From contig CM074812.1 in assembly GCA_037447605.1 (NCBI GenBank), positions 1,187,043 through 1,251,042 on the forward strand: a stretch of DNA of 64,000 bases, read 5' to 3'. The stretch is from Zygnema circumcarinatum (taxonomy: Eukaryota > Streptophyta > Zygnematophyceae > Zygnematales > Zygnemataceae). The position numbers were made by a program, and so were the translations under genes. Within the stretch, counting starts at the first letter, position 1, and the number at the start of each line of letters is the position of its first letter. The notes under the pieces were generated by a model, which had not been told where the DNA came from, ran no database searches, and saw only the letters and a program-made list of their open reading frames with translations. Below are positions 34,920-54,654 of the stretch, piece by piece.

Positions 34920-37900
34920 ATGGCGCCCCCCGAGGAGGAGGACGAGGAGGAATTTTTTGAGGCGGAAGAGGAGCTGCCTCCCGCAGGGTCTCAGCAGCCT
35001 GGAGGGCCCGAGCTGCAGCGCTGGACTGCGGAGCCCGGAAGCATTCAGGAGCGCCGCGAGGGCCTCCTCACAGCTATGCGTTTGCTGCAGCAGGTGTTCC
35101 TCCTGCCATTATCACGATCCTGTTTTTTTTATTTTTATCATTTTCTTTTTTTTGTAAATTACAGTGCAGAGTGTAAGGATTGGAGCAACACACGCAAAAT
35201 GCACGCAGAGTGATGTGAGGTTAGGGTTTCTGGGTCTATTCTTCTTTATGCGAACAGTTTTTGAGGAGGAATTTGTTTGAGGCAGGCGATACTAGCCAGC
35301 ATTGGCATGGCTGGTAAGCGGAGCTGTGGTTAGAGATCAGCAGCCGATGCATTTGATTTCCTTAAAACTATTAAAGAGGTCTGCAATGGATGCATACTCG
35401 AAAAGGTTGCCAGTGCCTCATTTTTCCCACTTTGCAGTTCCTTTTGCAGTTCCTCCGAAGAGTGGGCATTTGCTATGTCTATGTCTGTCCACTTCCTCCC
35501 CTCGTTAAGTTTTTTGGTAAAAGCTTAGTCTGGGATGCAGCGACGCAGTTAGAGTACGAATTCGTTATGTTCAAGATCGATCTACTCCCTTATTCGTTTA
35601 ATTGACTTACATAACTAATCACTCTGGAATGCAGCGACGCAGCTCGACTAGAGTGACTACTCAGGCAAGTCAGCCCAGTCGCAGCAGTGAAACTGTAAGC
35701 GAAAACACTGCTTCAGGGAGGGTTGCAGCGAGCAAGCAGGACGCCGAGAGGCTGAGGCAGCAGGTGGATGGCAATATTATAATGAGGAATGGAGGAGAGA
35801 CGGGGGAAAGGATCAGTAATGAGAATGGCATAGGTGCATCTGCCATACAACGTGAGTACCAAAGTACCTTTGCACCCGTTGTTTCTACTCCTACCAAACC
35901 GAAGAATGGAGGGAGCTCAGCAGAGTTCGATAGAGACGAGGGGAGGGGAAGAAGTACTCCAAATGGAGCGGAAGGTTACAGGCAAGCTGACCGTATAAGG
36001 AGTGTCGAGCGAGTAACAAAAGACCTTGTCGATTGCTTGGCTCCTGTCTTCCCTGCACAACCCAACGTAGATTCAGGACCACTTTTGCTGAGCCTGGGAA
36101 TTCAGAAGCAACAGGTGAATGACCAGGATATTGCCCAATCCTCTTGGGATGCTGTAAACCTGAAGGTTGACTCCTCCGCACAGCGGGAGACAGAGAATGC
36201 AACTGACACTACTTCTTCTGCCGATGTCAATTCTGACGCTTTCTCTCGGTCAAGTGCATCACATGGCCATGTGCACCCTCCTTCGGACACCTTGTCCGGA
36301 CATGTGCGGCCCTCCTTTTCTGTAAGTGAGGATAAGGCCCCTGGTATGTTAGGTCAAGGGATGAGTAGTAGCTTAGCAGCGATGGCTGAAACCCCGCCTT
36401 GGCCGTCGCCACACAAACAGGCTGGGCATGCACGGAACTTACCTCCTTCATCTCTTAGCCATTCGCAGGGAGATGAGTTGCTACAATCAGCGAAAGGGAG
36501 CTTTTCTATGGAAGCATTTGAGCCTGCAAAATTGCACCTTAGAATTTCCAGACAAGAAGGGGAGAGGGGTGAGGAGAGTGAGGAGAGTAGTGACAACAGA
36601 TTGACACATACTACTGGAGAAGATAGTGAGATCTCTGACGATGATTGGGCAAGTCCAGTCTTAAGTGCGCTTGAGGTTTCGAGTGTAGAAGTGGATACGT
36701 TTGTTCCATTGGAAGCAGAAAAGGCAGACACAGAAAGCAATGCTCATGGTAAAGATGAAGTTGCTCAAAGTTTCGATGAACGAATGGCTCAGAATAGCAA
36801 CGACCTCTCAACAGAGCAATCGGGATCGCATGAAGATGACGAAGGAGGTGATAGTGACAAAAGAAATGTAGGAGTAAAGCGGAGCACTTGGGGCCGAGGA
36901 GGTGCAGCTGTGGTTCAAGACATAGGCAATGAAGATATTGAACTTCTGGTGAGGAAAATCAAGGACCTAGATACAGGGAGAGAATTCATTCTTGACGATG
37001 AAGTCGAACCCGGTGCAGGAAAAAGTTACGAAGGCCTCGCTGAACGGAGAAAGAAGCCACCACTTCACGTGCTAGAAGTTGGGACAGGCAGAAAGTTTTC
37101 TTTCAAGGAGTTTGAGGACACCCTTGGCATTTCTCCCTTGACCAAAGAGCTTCAGAGACGGCAAAGACAGGGGCACTTGAGAGAAGAAGTAGAAAGTGGA
37201 GGGATGAGTAGTGAAGTCAGAGAGCAGGATGAACAGCCAGGGTGTGTGCCTTACGGAGAAGGAGGAGGAGGGAAGAAGAGGGGTTGGCTGAAGGGTCGTC
37301 GTGGAAAAGGAGCAGGCAACAAAACAGAATCGGTTGGAGATGGTGGCATAGCATCCACACATGTGAAGGTTTACACGCATAGGAAAAAAAGTAAGGAGCT
37401 GTCAGATCTTCGGTTAGGTCAGGAGATTGCTGGACATGAAGGCTACATTTGCGCATTAAAATTCAGTTGGGATGGAAGATTCCTAGCAAGTGCTGGCCAA
37501 GATAAGGTCGTGAAGGTTTGGGAGGTGTTACATCCCCCGTCAAGTAATGCCCGGACACAGCCACGTTCCGTAATTCCAGTTATTCATTTCTCTGCAAGTG
37601 AGAGAGACGGAAGTGGGCAAGCATCGGTGCAAGTGAAAGACGGAGCTCGTACAAAAGGGGAGATTCAGGCTCACGGAATGAGAGGGAAAGTAGGGGACTT
37701 GCCAAATAGTGGAGCAAATAGTGTGAATGAGAAGAATGAAGACCGGCCTACCACTTCAAGTGCTCCAACTGATTCGTTTAATGTCACAGGAGACTCGAAA
37801 AGTAGCTTTCGGTTGAGAGAGCAGCCCATCCGATGCTGGCAGGGTCACGATGAGGAAGTGCTCGACCTTTCGTGGTCGAAGCAGAAGCCGTATGTGCGTG

Positions 37901-40026
37901 ACCAGCCCTTAAAGGAATTCCGTTCTCTGCGTTTTGCCGTTTAATCTGAATTCCTTAAGGGGCTCCTGCGTTTATACGCTTGCTGATGCCGTCGCTTAGA
38001 GCCTTATTCTGACAGTGAGCAACCTCTCCATGCAGAAGTTCGTGCTATCAGCATCATCAGATAAGACAGTTCGCTTGTGGCATGTCGATGAGGATGCCTG
38101 TTTACGTGTTTTCAGGCATAGTGACTGGGGTGAGTTTATCTGGACGCTGGAAAAACAAGCCATCATGAACTCTGGGGACTACTGACAGTGTTTTGAATGT
38201 GTTTCTATCTCGCATACACCCTGCAAGTGTTGCCTGAAGCTTTCCCCTTTCAGTAGTGTTCAACTCGTACCCAATGCAAAAGAGCTGCCCAGGTTCACAT
38301 GAAGCCATTAACTAAGTAATCTACTCAAGTGAGCGTGTTGTATGGCGGTTTGCAGTCACTTGTGTGGACTTCAGCCCGAAAGATAAGCGTCTCTTTGTAA
38401 GTGGCTCCTTGGATCGGAAAGTGCGACTATGGAGCATGGCTGCAGAGGAGCATGCTGTCCAAGATTGGACCGATCTGAGGGAATGGATTACGGCAGTGAC
38501 CTTCAGTTCTGACGGTCAGGTACAGACGAAAGCAGCGAACAATCTGTAGGCTTTGATTTTGGGAGAACCCACCTAATTGGTAATGACATTGTGGCAAGAA
38601 TGGTCTTTCACGATTACCAGCAATGCGAGTAACCAAACCAGGACCAAGATAATACTGAGTCCTCCAGTGTTCGCCGTCTTAAAAAAACGGAAATCTGATA
38701 CTGCTTTGCTGTGCATGGTTTGGAATTTGGGCTGCCAGAGTGTTGTCGTTGGCTCGCATAAAGGCTCGTGCCGCTACTATGGCCTTTCGGGTGAGTGCTT
38801 GGTTTTAAGATCCCTTAATGCCTTAGAACTTCTTTGCCAAAAGCTGCTGCTGCTGCTCTGGGTATTGAGTCGGATAAAAGGAGAAGAAAGAAGAAACTAA
38901 AAAGTGAAACGAAAAACTCAAAGAATCAAGGACATAGAGTGAGAGTGCTGCTGAAGGAAAGTCTGGGGGGTGCCCTCCATTGCAGATCGCAAGTTGAGGT
39001 TGCAGGACACCGTGGAGGTGAAGAGTGGGAGGGGGAAAGCGAGTGTGGGGGGGAAACGCATCACAAGGCTTCAGGTGAAGCTCGCCCTGCCAATGTATCT
39101 AATTAGAGAGAACATTAGTGGCATCAAACAGGGCTGGGGTATATCTATGCGCCGAGTCGGAACATGTAAAGCCTCCGCTGAGCAAAAACTGGCAGTCCTA
39201 GGCAGGGAGGAAATGCTGGTATCTCGACTACTAGGAGTTCGTGTTTTGTCCATTTTTTGACAGAGCTTGCAGATGAAATTGGTTGAGTGCCGGAGTTTCT
39301 CATTTTGCCGTTCTCTTTGTCAGATTGTTCTGTTCTTGATGGACCTACAGCTTCCTTCCTTTCTTGTCCTCACCGTAACTCTTGCTGTGCAGAGCTTTCC
39401 CGGAACGGCAAGAGTCCTGGTCACATCCAACGATTCGCGCATCCGAGTCTACCACAAAAAGCAGCTTCTCTGCAAATACAAAGGTACTGTGGGTCCCACT
39501 CCTGGACGAAAGGCTGCCTGTTTTGAAGACATCTCTATCCGAAGAACTTCGCAGTCTCACACACATGTACCGTGAAATGCACGCCCCTGTCATCCCTGCA
39601 GGCTACAAAAACGCAGAGGGTCAAATGGCAGCCTCCTTCAGCAGCAGCGGCAGCTACATAGTCTGCGCAAGCGAAGACTCGCATGTCTATGTATGGAGCA
39701 CAGTCCCGGCCATTGTGCCCACCATGTACACGACCTACCGGAAAGACAAGTCCAATTCATACGAGTATTTTCCTTCTGAAAATGCCATTGTGGCTGTGTT
39801 TTGGCCGGGACTCTCTCAGCAGCAGCAGGTCTCTCCAGGAGAGCTGAATGCTTCAGATGAGTCGAATACTACCTCTGAAGCGGAGAGTGGGCCTGGAGAA
39901 AGCTCGAGAGCTTTTCCAGGGAAGCAAGAAGGAGACGCAAGTCTTGAAGGGGCAGTCATTGTGACTGGAAGCCGTGAAGGGGAGATTAGGGCCTACCAGA
40001 ATTTTGGGGCTAAAATTTCCGTCTAG
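34920..40026 (+). CDS. WDR44-like WD40 repeat protein
   Basis: Exons: 34920-35093, 35635-37893, 38036-38129, 38356-38519, 38739-38790, 38986-39074, 39393-39483, 39602-40026, giving 1115 residues. Homologues (animal WDR44/rabphilin-11 and a plant WD40 family) are cytosolic; WDR44 is a Rab11 effector in membrane traffic, but no such role is proven here. The N-terminus is acidic; a long polar Ser-rich region follows. WD repeats begin near residue 655: GHEGYICALKFSWDGRFLAS, then SASSDKTVRLWHVDEDAC, SGSLDRKVRLWS, VVVGSHKGSCRYYG, VLVTSNDSRIRVY and CASEDSHVYVWSTV, matching WDR44 order. The ATG sits in a GCCATGG context. A Lys/Arg-rich open frame at 38840-38940 was left out as intronic because exon 5 joins 38986 in phase and matches the family without it. 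Confidence 0.88.
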
Positions 40027-40945
40027 AAGAGCTCTGAATTCGCTTGGAATAAGAGGGGCAATGGGGCGGGTGTTGAATATGTGCTTTAAGGGTTTTGAAC
40101 ATACGTTGAGGAGAGTTCTCAGGAAGAGGGCGATGTGCTCTGAAGTGAGCGATATTCATTTATTTCTTAAGATAGGATACGATGCAGCTTCTGTTATCTA
40201 CAAAGTTATTGGCAATGTAACACCTTATTCTTGCGCGATTGGTAGTCTGTTTGGTGTGTGCGCTTGTGCTTGATGATGCATTGAGGGGTGGCAGTGACTG
40301 AGCCTGCTGGAGTCAGTTGAGCTCACTTGCATGATGTATTCTTAAAAGGGTGAGCCATGCTTTCCCAGCCTCCCAGGCCCACCATAGTGGGCCCATGAAG
40401 CTCCCTCATTAGGTAACAGGTCAATGGAATGCTGTCAGGAATGCAGTCACAACACATAGAACGCCTCAAGGAATTGCCTCCCTCAGAAGATTAGAACATT
40501 AGTTGTACCATATAGAAATATATTGACCACCGACGACCACTATCAGCTACTGTTTGGTATACGGTCCATTGTGAGACCAATACCAAATGCAGTCCCACAC
40601 ACGGTTTCGTACACACTGTACAAAAATGTACTTTTCAAATCCGTACGGACGGGACCGCCAGCGCGGTTGCACTGAGGGGCGGTCGTCGTTTGTCAAAGCG
40701 TTGACGTTGCGCACCGCGGCACTCTTTAGAAACAGTATCGCGCAGGCATGTTGTGTGGGGAGGATGGTGAACTAGGAAGTAGAAACTCCAAAGAAGGTAT
40801 TGAATTCACATTCTTCGGAAAACTATTCTGTACCCGTGAGGGAGGGAGAAGGGAGAGGGTCGGAGGGAGGGAGAGGAGAGGGAGAGAGAGGGAGCGAGGG
40901 AGGGAGAGAGAAAGGGACAGGGGGAGGGGAGGGGAGCGCGGGGCA
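40027..40945. other. Intergenic region between the WD40 and methyltransferase genes
   Basis: No gene seen. The last 100 bases are a GGGAGA tract (40848-40935) just before the methyltransferase ATG. An in-frame ATG at 40748 would read through that tract. Confidence 0.5.
40848..40935. repeat. GGGAGA polypurine tract before a start codon
   Basis: Almost pure G/A sequence of GGGAGA and GGAGGG units, ending about ten bases before ATG 40946. Confidence 0.85.
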
Positions 40946-43900
40946 ATGAGAGACGAGGCGAGGGACCGGCTGGTGGGGCGCGCCACGCTCGCACGTGTGG
41001 TGGTGCTCGCCGCGTTCTCTAGCGCGCTGCTGGTCGCGCTTTGGGGAGTGAACAGGTATGCAGATGCCGAGGGAGGCGGGGTTCAGGGCAGAGGAGGAGG
41101 GGAGGGGGTAAGGGAAGAGCTGGCAGGAGGGCTTCAAGGGTTCAGGGGGGAGTCTGACCCGTTCCCGCAGGGCAATGCGGAGGAGAGTTGGGATAGCAGT
41201 GCTGGTAGGGGGATGGGGGGGGGGAAGGGAAGGGGGGAGGGGGCGGAGGGGGCGGAGGGAGGGGAGGGGAGGGAGGAGGGAGGGGGGGAGGGGGCGGAGG
41301 GAGGGGGAGAGGGGGCGGAGGGAGGGGAGGGGAGGGAGGAGGGAGGGGGGGGAGGGTGCGGAGGGAGGGGAAGGGAGGGAGAAGGGAGGGAGGGAGGGGG
41401 GGAGTGGAGTTTGGAGGGAGAAAGGAGGCCCGGAGGGGGCAGATGGAGATGGGGTTGGGTTGGAGCAAGAAGTAGGGAAGGAGGGAGGTGGAGGGAGGGA
41501 AGGTGGGGGTGGGGGAGAGGAGGGAGGGAGGCAGGAGGACGAAGGGGGAAAGAAGGAGGAAGGGGAGAGAGGGAGAGTGGGAGGGAAAGAGGAGGAACTG
41601 GGGAAGGAGGAGGAGGCAGAGAATGAGGAGAGCGGGGGAGGTACTGAGACGAAAGAAGTTGGGAAGGGGGCTGGAAGTGGAGGGAAAACCGGGTCGGAGC
41701 GTTATAATTCGGGGAGGTGGCAAGGTAAGAGTAGTGGGCGTGGGGGTGATGGACTGGGTGAAGAAGGGAGAGGTCGTGATGAGAACCAAGAAAATGGGGA
41801 TTGGGAGGGGAAGGTTGAGAGCACAGAGGAGCGAGCACAACAGAAGGGAGGGAAGAGGGGAGGTGGGAGTGAGAGGAGGAGAGAGGGCGCAGAAGATGAG
41901 GACTGGCGGAGGTGGGAGGCCGGGACAGGTGAGAGAGCGCAAGATGAAGTAGGGAGGGAGAGTTTCGATACACAGAGAGGGGCTTCTGAAAAGTGGCGTG
42001 GTAGGATGGAGGATAGAGGAGAAAGCGACTACCCATATACGGAAGAGGAGGGTCGGAAAGACGGAGAGCGGCAAAGGTGGGAAGGTGGGGCGAGTGAGAG
42101 AGAGCATGATGAGGTAGGTAGGGAGAGCTTGGGTAGAACGAGGAGAAATTCTGCAGGCGGGAGGGGTAGGATGGAAGATAGAGGGGAGAGCGACTACCCC
42201 TATCAAGATGATGAAGGGCGGAATCCCACTGAGGAAGTAGGAATGCGAACGGGTTCATGGGGAAACAGAGGGCGGGGGGGTAGTGGATGGAGAAATGAAG
42301 ACTATACAGAGAGAGAGGAGGGAGCACAAGAGGAAGGTGAGGTAAGGATGCGGCAGAGAGGAGCGCAGGATCGATCGAGAAAAGAATTATGGAGACCTGC
42401 AGAAGCAGAGGAGACGGCAAACCATAAAAATAGAAAGGTAGCTTCAGGAAGATTTTATAGGAATTCTCGATGGGATGATCCGGAGCAAACAGAGGCGGAT
42501 GGGGAAGAAAGGTATAAAGAGGGCGGGTATGGGAGGAGGTCGTGGGGAGGTCGGCGAAAGCCGGAGCAGGAGGAGAGAGGACAAGATATGGGGTACGGTT
42601 CTTTTGTTGAGAGAAGTAAGCATAGCAGAAATGGAGAGGACGAGAAGTTTTATGCGAAGGAGCAGTGGCCTGAAAAAAGATATTCGAAGTCTACGGAAAG
42701 GGAATCTAGTGCTGCTGAAGAAGCAGACGAGGTGCTGGGAGATAGGTATAAGAGCAAAGGGTGGGGGAGGGAGAACGCTAAAGATGAGTGGGAAGATGAA
42801 AGAGACCAAGGTGGGAGGCATGCGAGTAGGAGCTGGAAAAGCGGGTATGTGAGGGAGAGGCCGAGGGAGGATGAACCTGCGGCTGAGGAGGAAGTACAGG
42901 GGGGTAGTGATAGGAATCTTGGTAGGAGAGAGAGAGGGTCGATCCATCAAGGCGACGTTGCAGAGGAGGCCGAGTCGGAAAGTCTGCACGGCAGGAAACA
43001 TGGCAGCAAGGGGGTGGGGACTTGGCATGAGATTGGAGAGGCTGTTGTGGAACGGGGTCAAAGGGGAAGTCCTGAGAGCAAAGGCTGGAGGAGGGTGGAA
43101 GCAGATGGTAGTGGGAAAGGGGTAGAGGATGTAGACGGAGGTTCAGATGAAAGACATGCGAATGGGAGCTGGAAGGGACAGGAGACTAAGGAGCATGAGG
43201 AAAGCAAGAACACTTCGGAAGGAGAAAGAGGGAGGGGTGAAAATGTTGAGAGTGAGGGCTGGAAAAGCCAGGAGGGAGAGAATAAAACTGAAGCTCTACC
43301 CTCCTCCCATTCCTCCTCCTCTCCAGCCAATGAGAGCTCTACTGAAGAGTCAGAAGTTCCCAGCAAAAGTGAGCAAGAAGAGTCCCTGGTGAACTCGAAG
43401 GATAGAATTGGGGGAGGAGGATCAAATGAGGGTCTGAATCAAACGAAGTCAGAGGTAAGTGGCAACCAAGAAGGAAGCGTGCAGGCCGAGAATGGAGTGA
43501 ATGGAGAGAAGGGAGAGATGGAAGGGAAGGGAGAACCAGGAGATAAGGGAGAGACGGTAGAGGAAGGGGAGACGGAAGGGAGGGGAGAGACGGAAGGGAC
43601 GGGAAAGTTAGAACATAACGAAAAGGAGGACTCACCCGGGTTGCAAGAAAAGAGTAATGCTACTGAAGCAGCAGCTGAGCAGCAGAGGGAAAGGGAGCTA
43701 CCTTCGACGCAGTTAATAGTGCGGGAAAAAGGAGATGTGGGGAGCTCACCCACGGGCGCATGGATATTGGGGAAAGGCTATCGCTATTGGCTGGATGTCC
43801 GCTTGGCACGCTCTCTTGCAGTGTTTTTTGCAGGCAAGACTGTATTGGACCTTGGAGCGGGAACTGGCCACTATTCCAAAATCATTGCAGGTGTGATGCT

Positions 43901-44839
43901 GACCCTTCTTTTCTCCTTCCCTTTGAAGGTTTGCATTAGTTCAGCACTTCGTCTCTGCATTTGTTGAATAGGAACTGATGCTGTTTTGTAGCAGAGAAGG
44001 GGTTCAAACTTCGGGAAAAGGCAGAGGAGACACATGCAAGAGAGCGGCTCTGTGATTCGTTACAATCGTTTTACTTATCCACAGGAAATCTCAAAAAAGG
44101 TGAAATTGGAGTCAGACATCAAAAAGTCCTTGTTTCCCGTTTTTTTTGGCAGAAAAAGCGAAGCAGGTGGATCCCTACGATGGGGTTTCCAATATTGCCA
44201 ATTTGACAAACGGTTACGTTAAGCACATCGACTTAACCGAACCGCAAGAACTCGGAGTGCACGACTGGGTACTCTGTCTCGAGGTACTCTCGCTAATTCT
44301 CTCCATAACAAACCATAAACCTTGATCTCCTTAACTCTCTAAGCATCGCAACCACAAATTCCTCTTATTTACATTCAAAGAGTAATCAGGTGAATCTTTT
44401 CTTGGCTTGGGCTGGTGGGAACAACCAGGTGGGCTCCCATATTCCGCCAAAGTACGAGGCTCCCTTTCTCGCCAACATTCACAAGTGAGGCCAATTAATC
44501 TACCAAAACTCCACAGATTCAATGCATCTAGCTGTCGGACTAGGTTCGATGAATCTATGAGGCTGGCTGGTTCGCTGCTTTTGCGGATGACAGGGTGGCT
44601 AAGACGGGTCTCTGTTTTGGGTTTGTTTATTGGCCAGCCACAACAAGGAAGGAGTGGTGATCAGCTGGGCAGTGGACGGTCAGAAAGGGAAGCATCAATA
44701 TAACACACACAGCAATACGTTTGTGAAAGAATTGATGGCTGCGTTGGGATACAAAAACGACGTGGAAACGGAACAGCGATTACGTCGTCATGCTGTCCTG
44801 AAATGGTTCAAGAAAACTCTTATGGTGTTCCGGAAGTAG
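40946..44839 (+). CDS. Membrane-anchored SAM methyltransferase with long low-complexity stem
   Basis: Exons: 40946-41055, 41171-43890, 44153-44283, 44429-44484, 44638-44839, giving 1072 residues. The short basic N-terminus and the span VVVLAAFSSALLVALWGV form a type II signal anchor, so a luminal Golgi/ER enzyme is likely. Residues ~40-890 are extremely rich in Gly, Glu, Arg and later Ser/Lys (GGREGG, EGRGG units) and look disordered. The C-terminal domain starts near GKGYRYWLDVRLARSLAVFF. It holds the SAM-binding motif VLDLGAGTGHYS, then DGVSNIANLTNGYVKHIDLT, DWVLCLE, SHIPPKYEAPFLANIH, EGVVISWAVDGQKGKHQYN and a closing WFKKTLMVFRK. This matches a broadly distributed family of uncharacterised methyltransferases; the substrate is unknown. 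An earlier in-frame ATG exists at 40748, but 40946 places the anchor at the usual distance. Confidence 0.82.
41200..41430 (+). repeat. G/A-only coding repeat inside the methyltransferase stem
   Basis: Nearly pure G/A sequence of GGGGGAGGG units that stays open in all plus-strand frames and encodes GREGG/GRRGR runs. The antisense strand is also open, giving a false 428-codon Pro/Ser/Leu frame. Confidence 0.85.
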
Positions 44840-45099
44840 ACTCGGCCGGCCGTCCAAGTAGAGCAGAGGCAGATAAAGTTTGCCTTTCGAGAGCTTGAAG
44901 GGGAAATTTTGAGGTCGAGGAAATCTATTTGTGGCACTGGCAAGCACAAGCTTGTTTTGTTGTATGGCTTAGTTCGGAGAACAGAGTGCACGTTATGAGG
45001 TAGAGACGAAGTTTGCACCTTGTTGTATACTAGAGGGTTATGGCAGGGGATATAGCTCTGCAAAAGGTGGTAGTTTCTGGTAAATTCCTTCCATATTTT

Positions 45100-45370
45100 T
45101 TAATTCTTTATTGGCTTTTTATCAGTCATCTGACTTATCTCTTGTATTTGTGTCAGCTCGCTCCTCACATCGGCGACCTTTGCGGCTACTTCTAGGGAGG
45201 GCTGCTTTGTTGAGCCTAGGGGTCGATTTCCAAGCATAGCTTTTTTCTTTTTTGTCCTTAGGTCTTTTGTGCCCATTCCTCGTGGTTCCCGATGATGCTG
45301 ATGTTGGCCGTGTACATTTGATGGCATCATCGCCATCGTGAGATCAACGCAACATCATCATTCGATTACG
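45100..45370 (-). repeat. Dispersed repeat, copy C, with open frame
   Basis: On the minus strand GTTGATCTCACGATGGCGATG opens a 77-residue frame ending near 45100. It begins MAMMPSNVHGQHQHHREPRG, matching copy A's MRPSNVHGQHEHGEPRG and copy B's QHQYGEPRGTGRKGPKHK. Downstream of the shared core this copy differs (SLEVAAKVADVRSELTQIQ). Confidence 0.6.
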
Positions 45371-45511
45371 CGTTCCTACCTCATTCTTTCTATGCACAAT
45401 ATTGTCGAAAGTTGAAAAAAAATATTTCCTATGTGTCCATACAAACTGGGTTATTTAAGCTAAACTTATTCTAGAGATTTGGGCCCTTGCTAGACAGCCA
45501 GTATTCTTTCT

Positions 45512-45712
45512 GTGCTACATGCAGGCCCGGCCATAGCTCCCTCCCCCACAGCTTTCAAAGAGCCAATGCCCAGAGCACTCTCAAACCACGTCCTAACCAC
45601 TTTTCCTGTCAATTCCGAGGGCGCGTCCTACACTGACTGCCTACGAGAGGTTGTTCAGAAGACGGGAGAAAGCTCCTACGTAGAAGATGCCAACAATGGA
45701 GCCTGGCGATAA
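45512..45712 (+). other. Exon-like open frame of unknown nature
   Basis: A frame bordered on the left by an AG (ACATGCAG at about 45517-45524) and ending in a stop at 45712. It reads like ordinary protein (EGASYTDCLREVVQKTGESS). No partner exon was found and no family is recognised. It may be a gene remnant or chance. Confidence 0.2.
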
Positions 45713-45947
45713 GGCTGAACTAAGGCCGCAAAACTGACTTCACGCCGTTTTAACGTGGAAAACCTGCAAGGCCGTTCTGTACAGAGAGGCGCTTTTCTCG
45801 TTCCCTAAAGAAAGAATGTACTCAAGCTCAAACTTAAGCTCAAGCTCATGCCCAAAAAGACTGTGAATGTTTCCGCGCCTCTGCATTGACTAGCCCTTTC
45901 TTATTATCTCCCGTGATTCTCACTCGGAGCCTTATGTCAGTCATAAG

Positions 45948-53221
<7,274 letters not shown>

Positions 53222-54654
53222 GCATGCGCTCAGGCAGCCGCAGGGCTGCCCTCCCTCCCTCCCTCCCTCTCCCTCCCTCTCTCTGCTCAAAGCCCCTCTA
53301 TTTGGACCGCCCTGCCTTCCTGCAACTCTCCCTGCAGGACCCTCGCCCTACCCCTACCCCTAACCCTAACCCAATCCTAAGCCCTAGCCCTAGCCTTAGA
53401 GGGAGCTGCAGGCCTCTAGAGCGCCATGCCGAGCTCGCCCCTCCATGGCTGCTTGCATGCAGAGAGAGAGGGTGAAGCTTGGCAGGGGCGGGCCAAGGAG
53501 AGGGGGAAGGCGCCCTGCTCGGTCCACCCCCTTGAGCGATATGGGCACCATCTGGGCGCAACTTACACACCCTATCCAGAGGCGGGCGCAAGCGTGACAG
53601 GGATAGGCGCACGCACAAAACGGTACGAGTGAATACGGAAATGTACGAATGAGCTAGGGCCTATGGCAGATCAAAATAGTGATTTGTCGGACCGAATCTT
53701 GGATCGGCCAATGGGAAGATAGGCGTCCTCATTGGGCCACGTGGCAGGAAAAAGATTCTGTATACGGCAGAATATCGCGATCCGAGGGAAAATTTCAACG
53801 AAGTGAGCGAAGCTAAAAAAAATATCATGTTTGACGAAAATAATAGCTGGAGAGAAACAAGTTTGAGTTTATCACGGACTGCGATTGGATGAGGGAAGTC
53901 GATTTCGCGCCGGTCAGCTCGCTCGCTACTTCAAAAAAATAAACATTTGAACGGAAAATAAATCGCTTGTCTTGGGGCAGCTTCCAGGCAAGTGTGGCCG
54001 CATCTGGTGACGTCATCCAGGAATATCTGTTCCGTAGACAGGAATGATTGCTTCGTACAGAGAGTCTCTTCATGACGACAAATCTGAGATTCAGAAAACT
54101 CAGCATAACTTGATGGCGGCCTCTGATTAGTTCATTAAAGATTCGGTCACCAATATTCAAGATCTAGTCGCTTGCTATGATTAAGGAAGTCCTTAATCCC
54201 CTGACCGAATCTAGGAAAGGATCTGCGACCAGGAAAATGGACAGAAGAAAACGAACTTTTTTCACGTAAAACAATCAAAACGAGTACTCCATCCATAATA
54301 GTACTCCTTCTATAATATTACCAGAGTATCTTCCAGTTCGATTTCAGCAAGTCTGACAGGCCGCTAAGGGCACAAGCACCTCAAAAATGTAACGAATCAC
54401 GTGTCGCCACGTGAATTTATCCATGTACAACTGATTTGAACACAATCTACACTGGATTCTCTTGCAAGTCATCTCGGCCCCTGATTGGTGGATGTTAGAT
54501 TCACACGTATCTCACTTTTGGTCCGTTCGCCAAGATTCTCCTATAGTCTCCGTACAGTCCCCCCCCGGCCTCCCTACGGGGGGCCTTCTTCCTGGCCCCG
54601 ACCTCCGCTCCTCTCCGAGGTCCTCCCTCTCCGCCATGGCTCAGCCTGCCCGCC
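53222..54654. promoter_or_regulatory. Shared divergent promoter region of TPS1 and TPP1
   Basis: The start codons of TPS1 (minus) and TPP1 (plus) are 1433 bases apart with no gene between. Near TPS1 it holds CCCTAACCCTAACC-type units (53351-53395). Centrally there is an inverted pair, GATTCGGTCACC at about 54143 and CTGACCGAATC at about 54201. ACGTG G-box-like cores appear near 54400-54412. The TPP1 side (54560-54660) is very GC-rich. Co-regulation of the two genes is an inference. Confidence 0.5.

Larger units (their letters stand above)
44840..45947. other. Intergenic region between convergent methyltransferase and TPS1 genes
   Basis: Contains copy C of the dispersed repeat (about 45225-45370) and an exon-like open frame at 45512-45712. 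The rest is A/T-rich 3' flank. Confidence 0.5.

Noticed and set aside
38834-38940. Lys/Arg-rich open frame as an extra WD40-gene exon
   Set aside because: No donor and acceptor pair fits the phases on both sides, while direct joining of 38790 to 38986 is in phase and matches the family.
41134-42420. 428-codon minus-strand Pro/Ser/Leu-rich frame
   Set aside because: It is the antisense of the G/A-rich methyltransferase stem exon; low-complexity DNA keeps many frames open.
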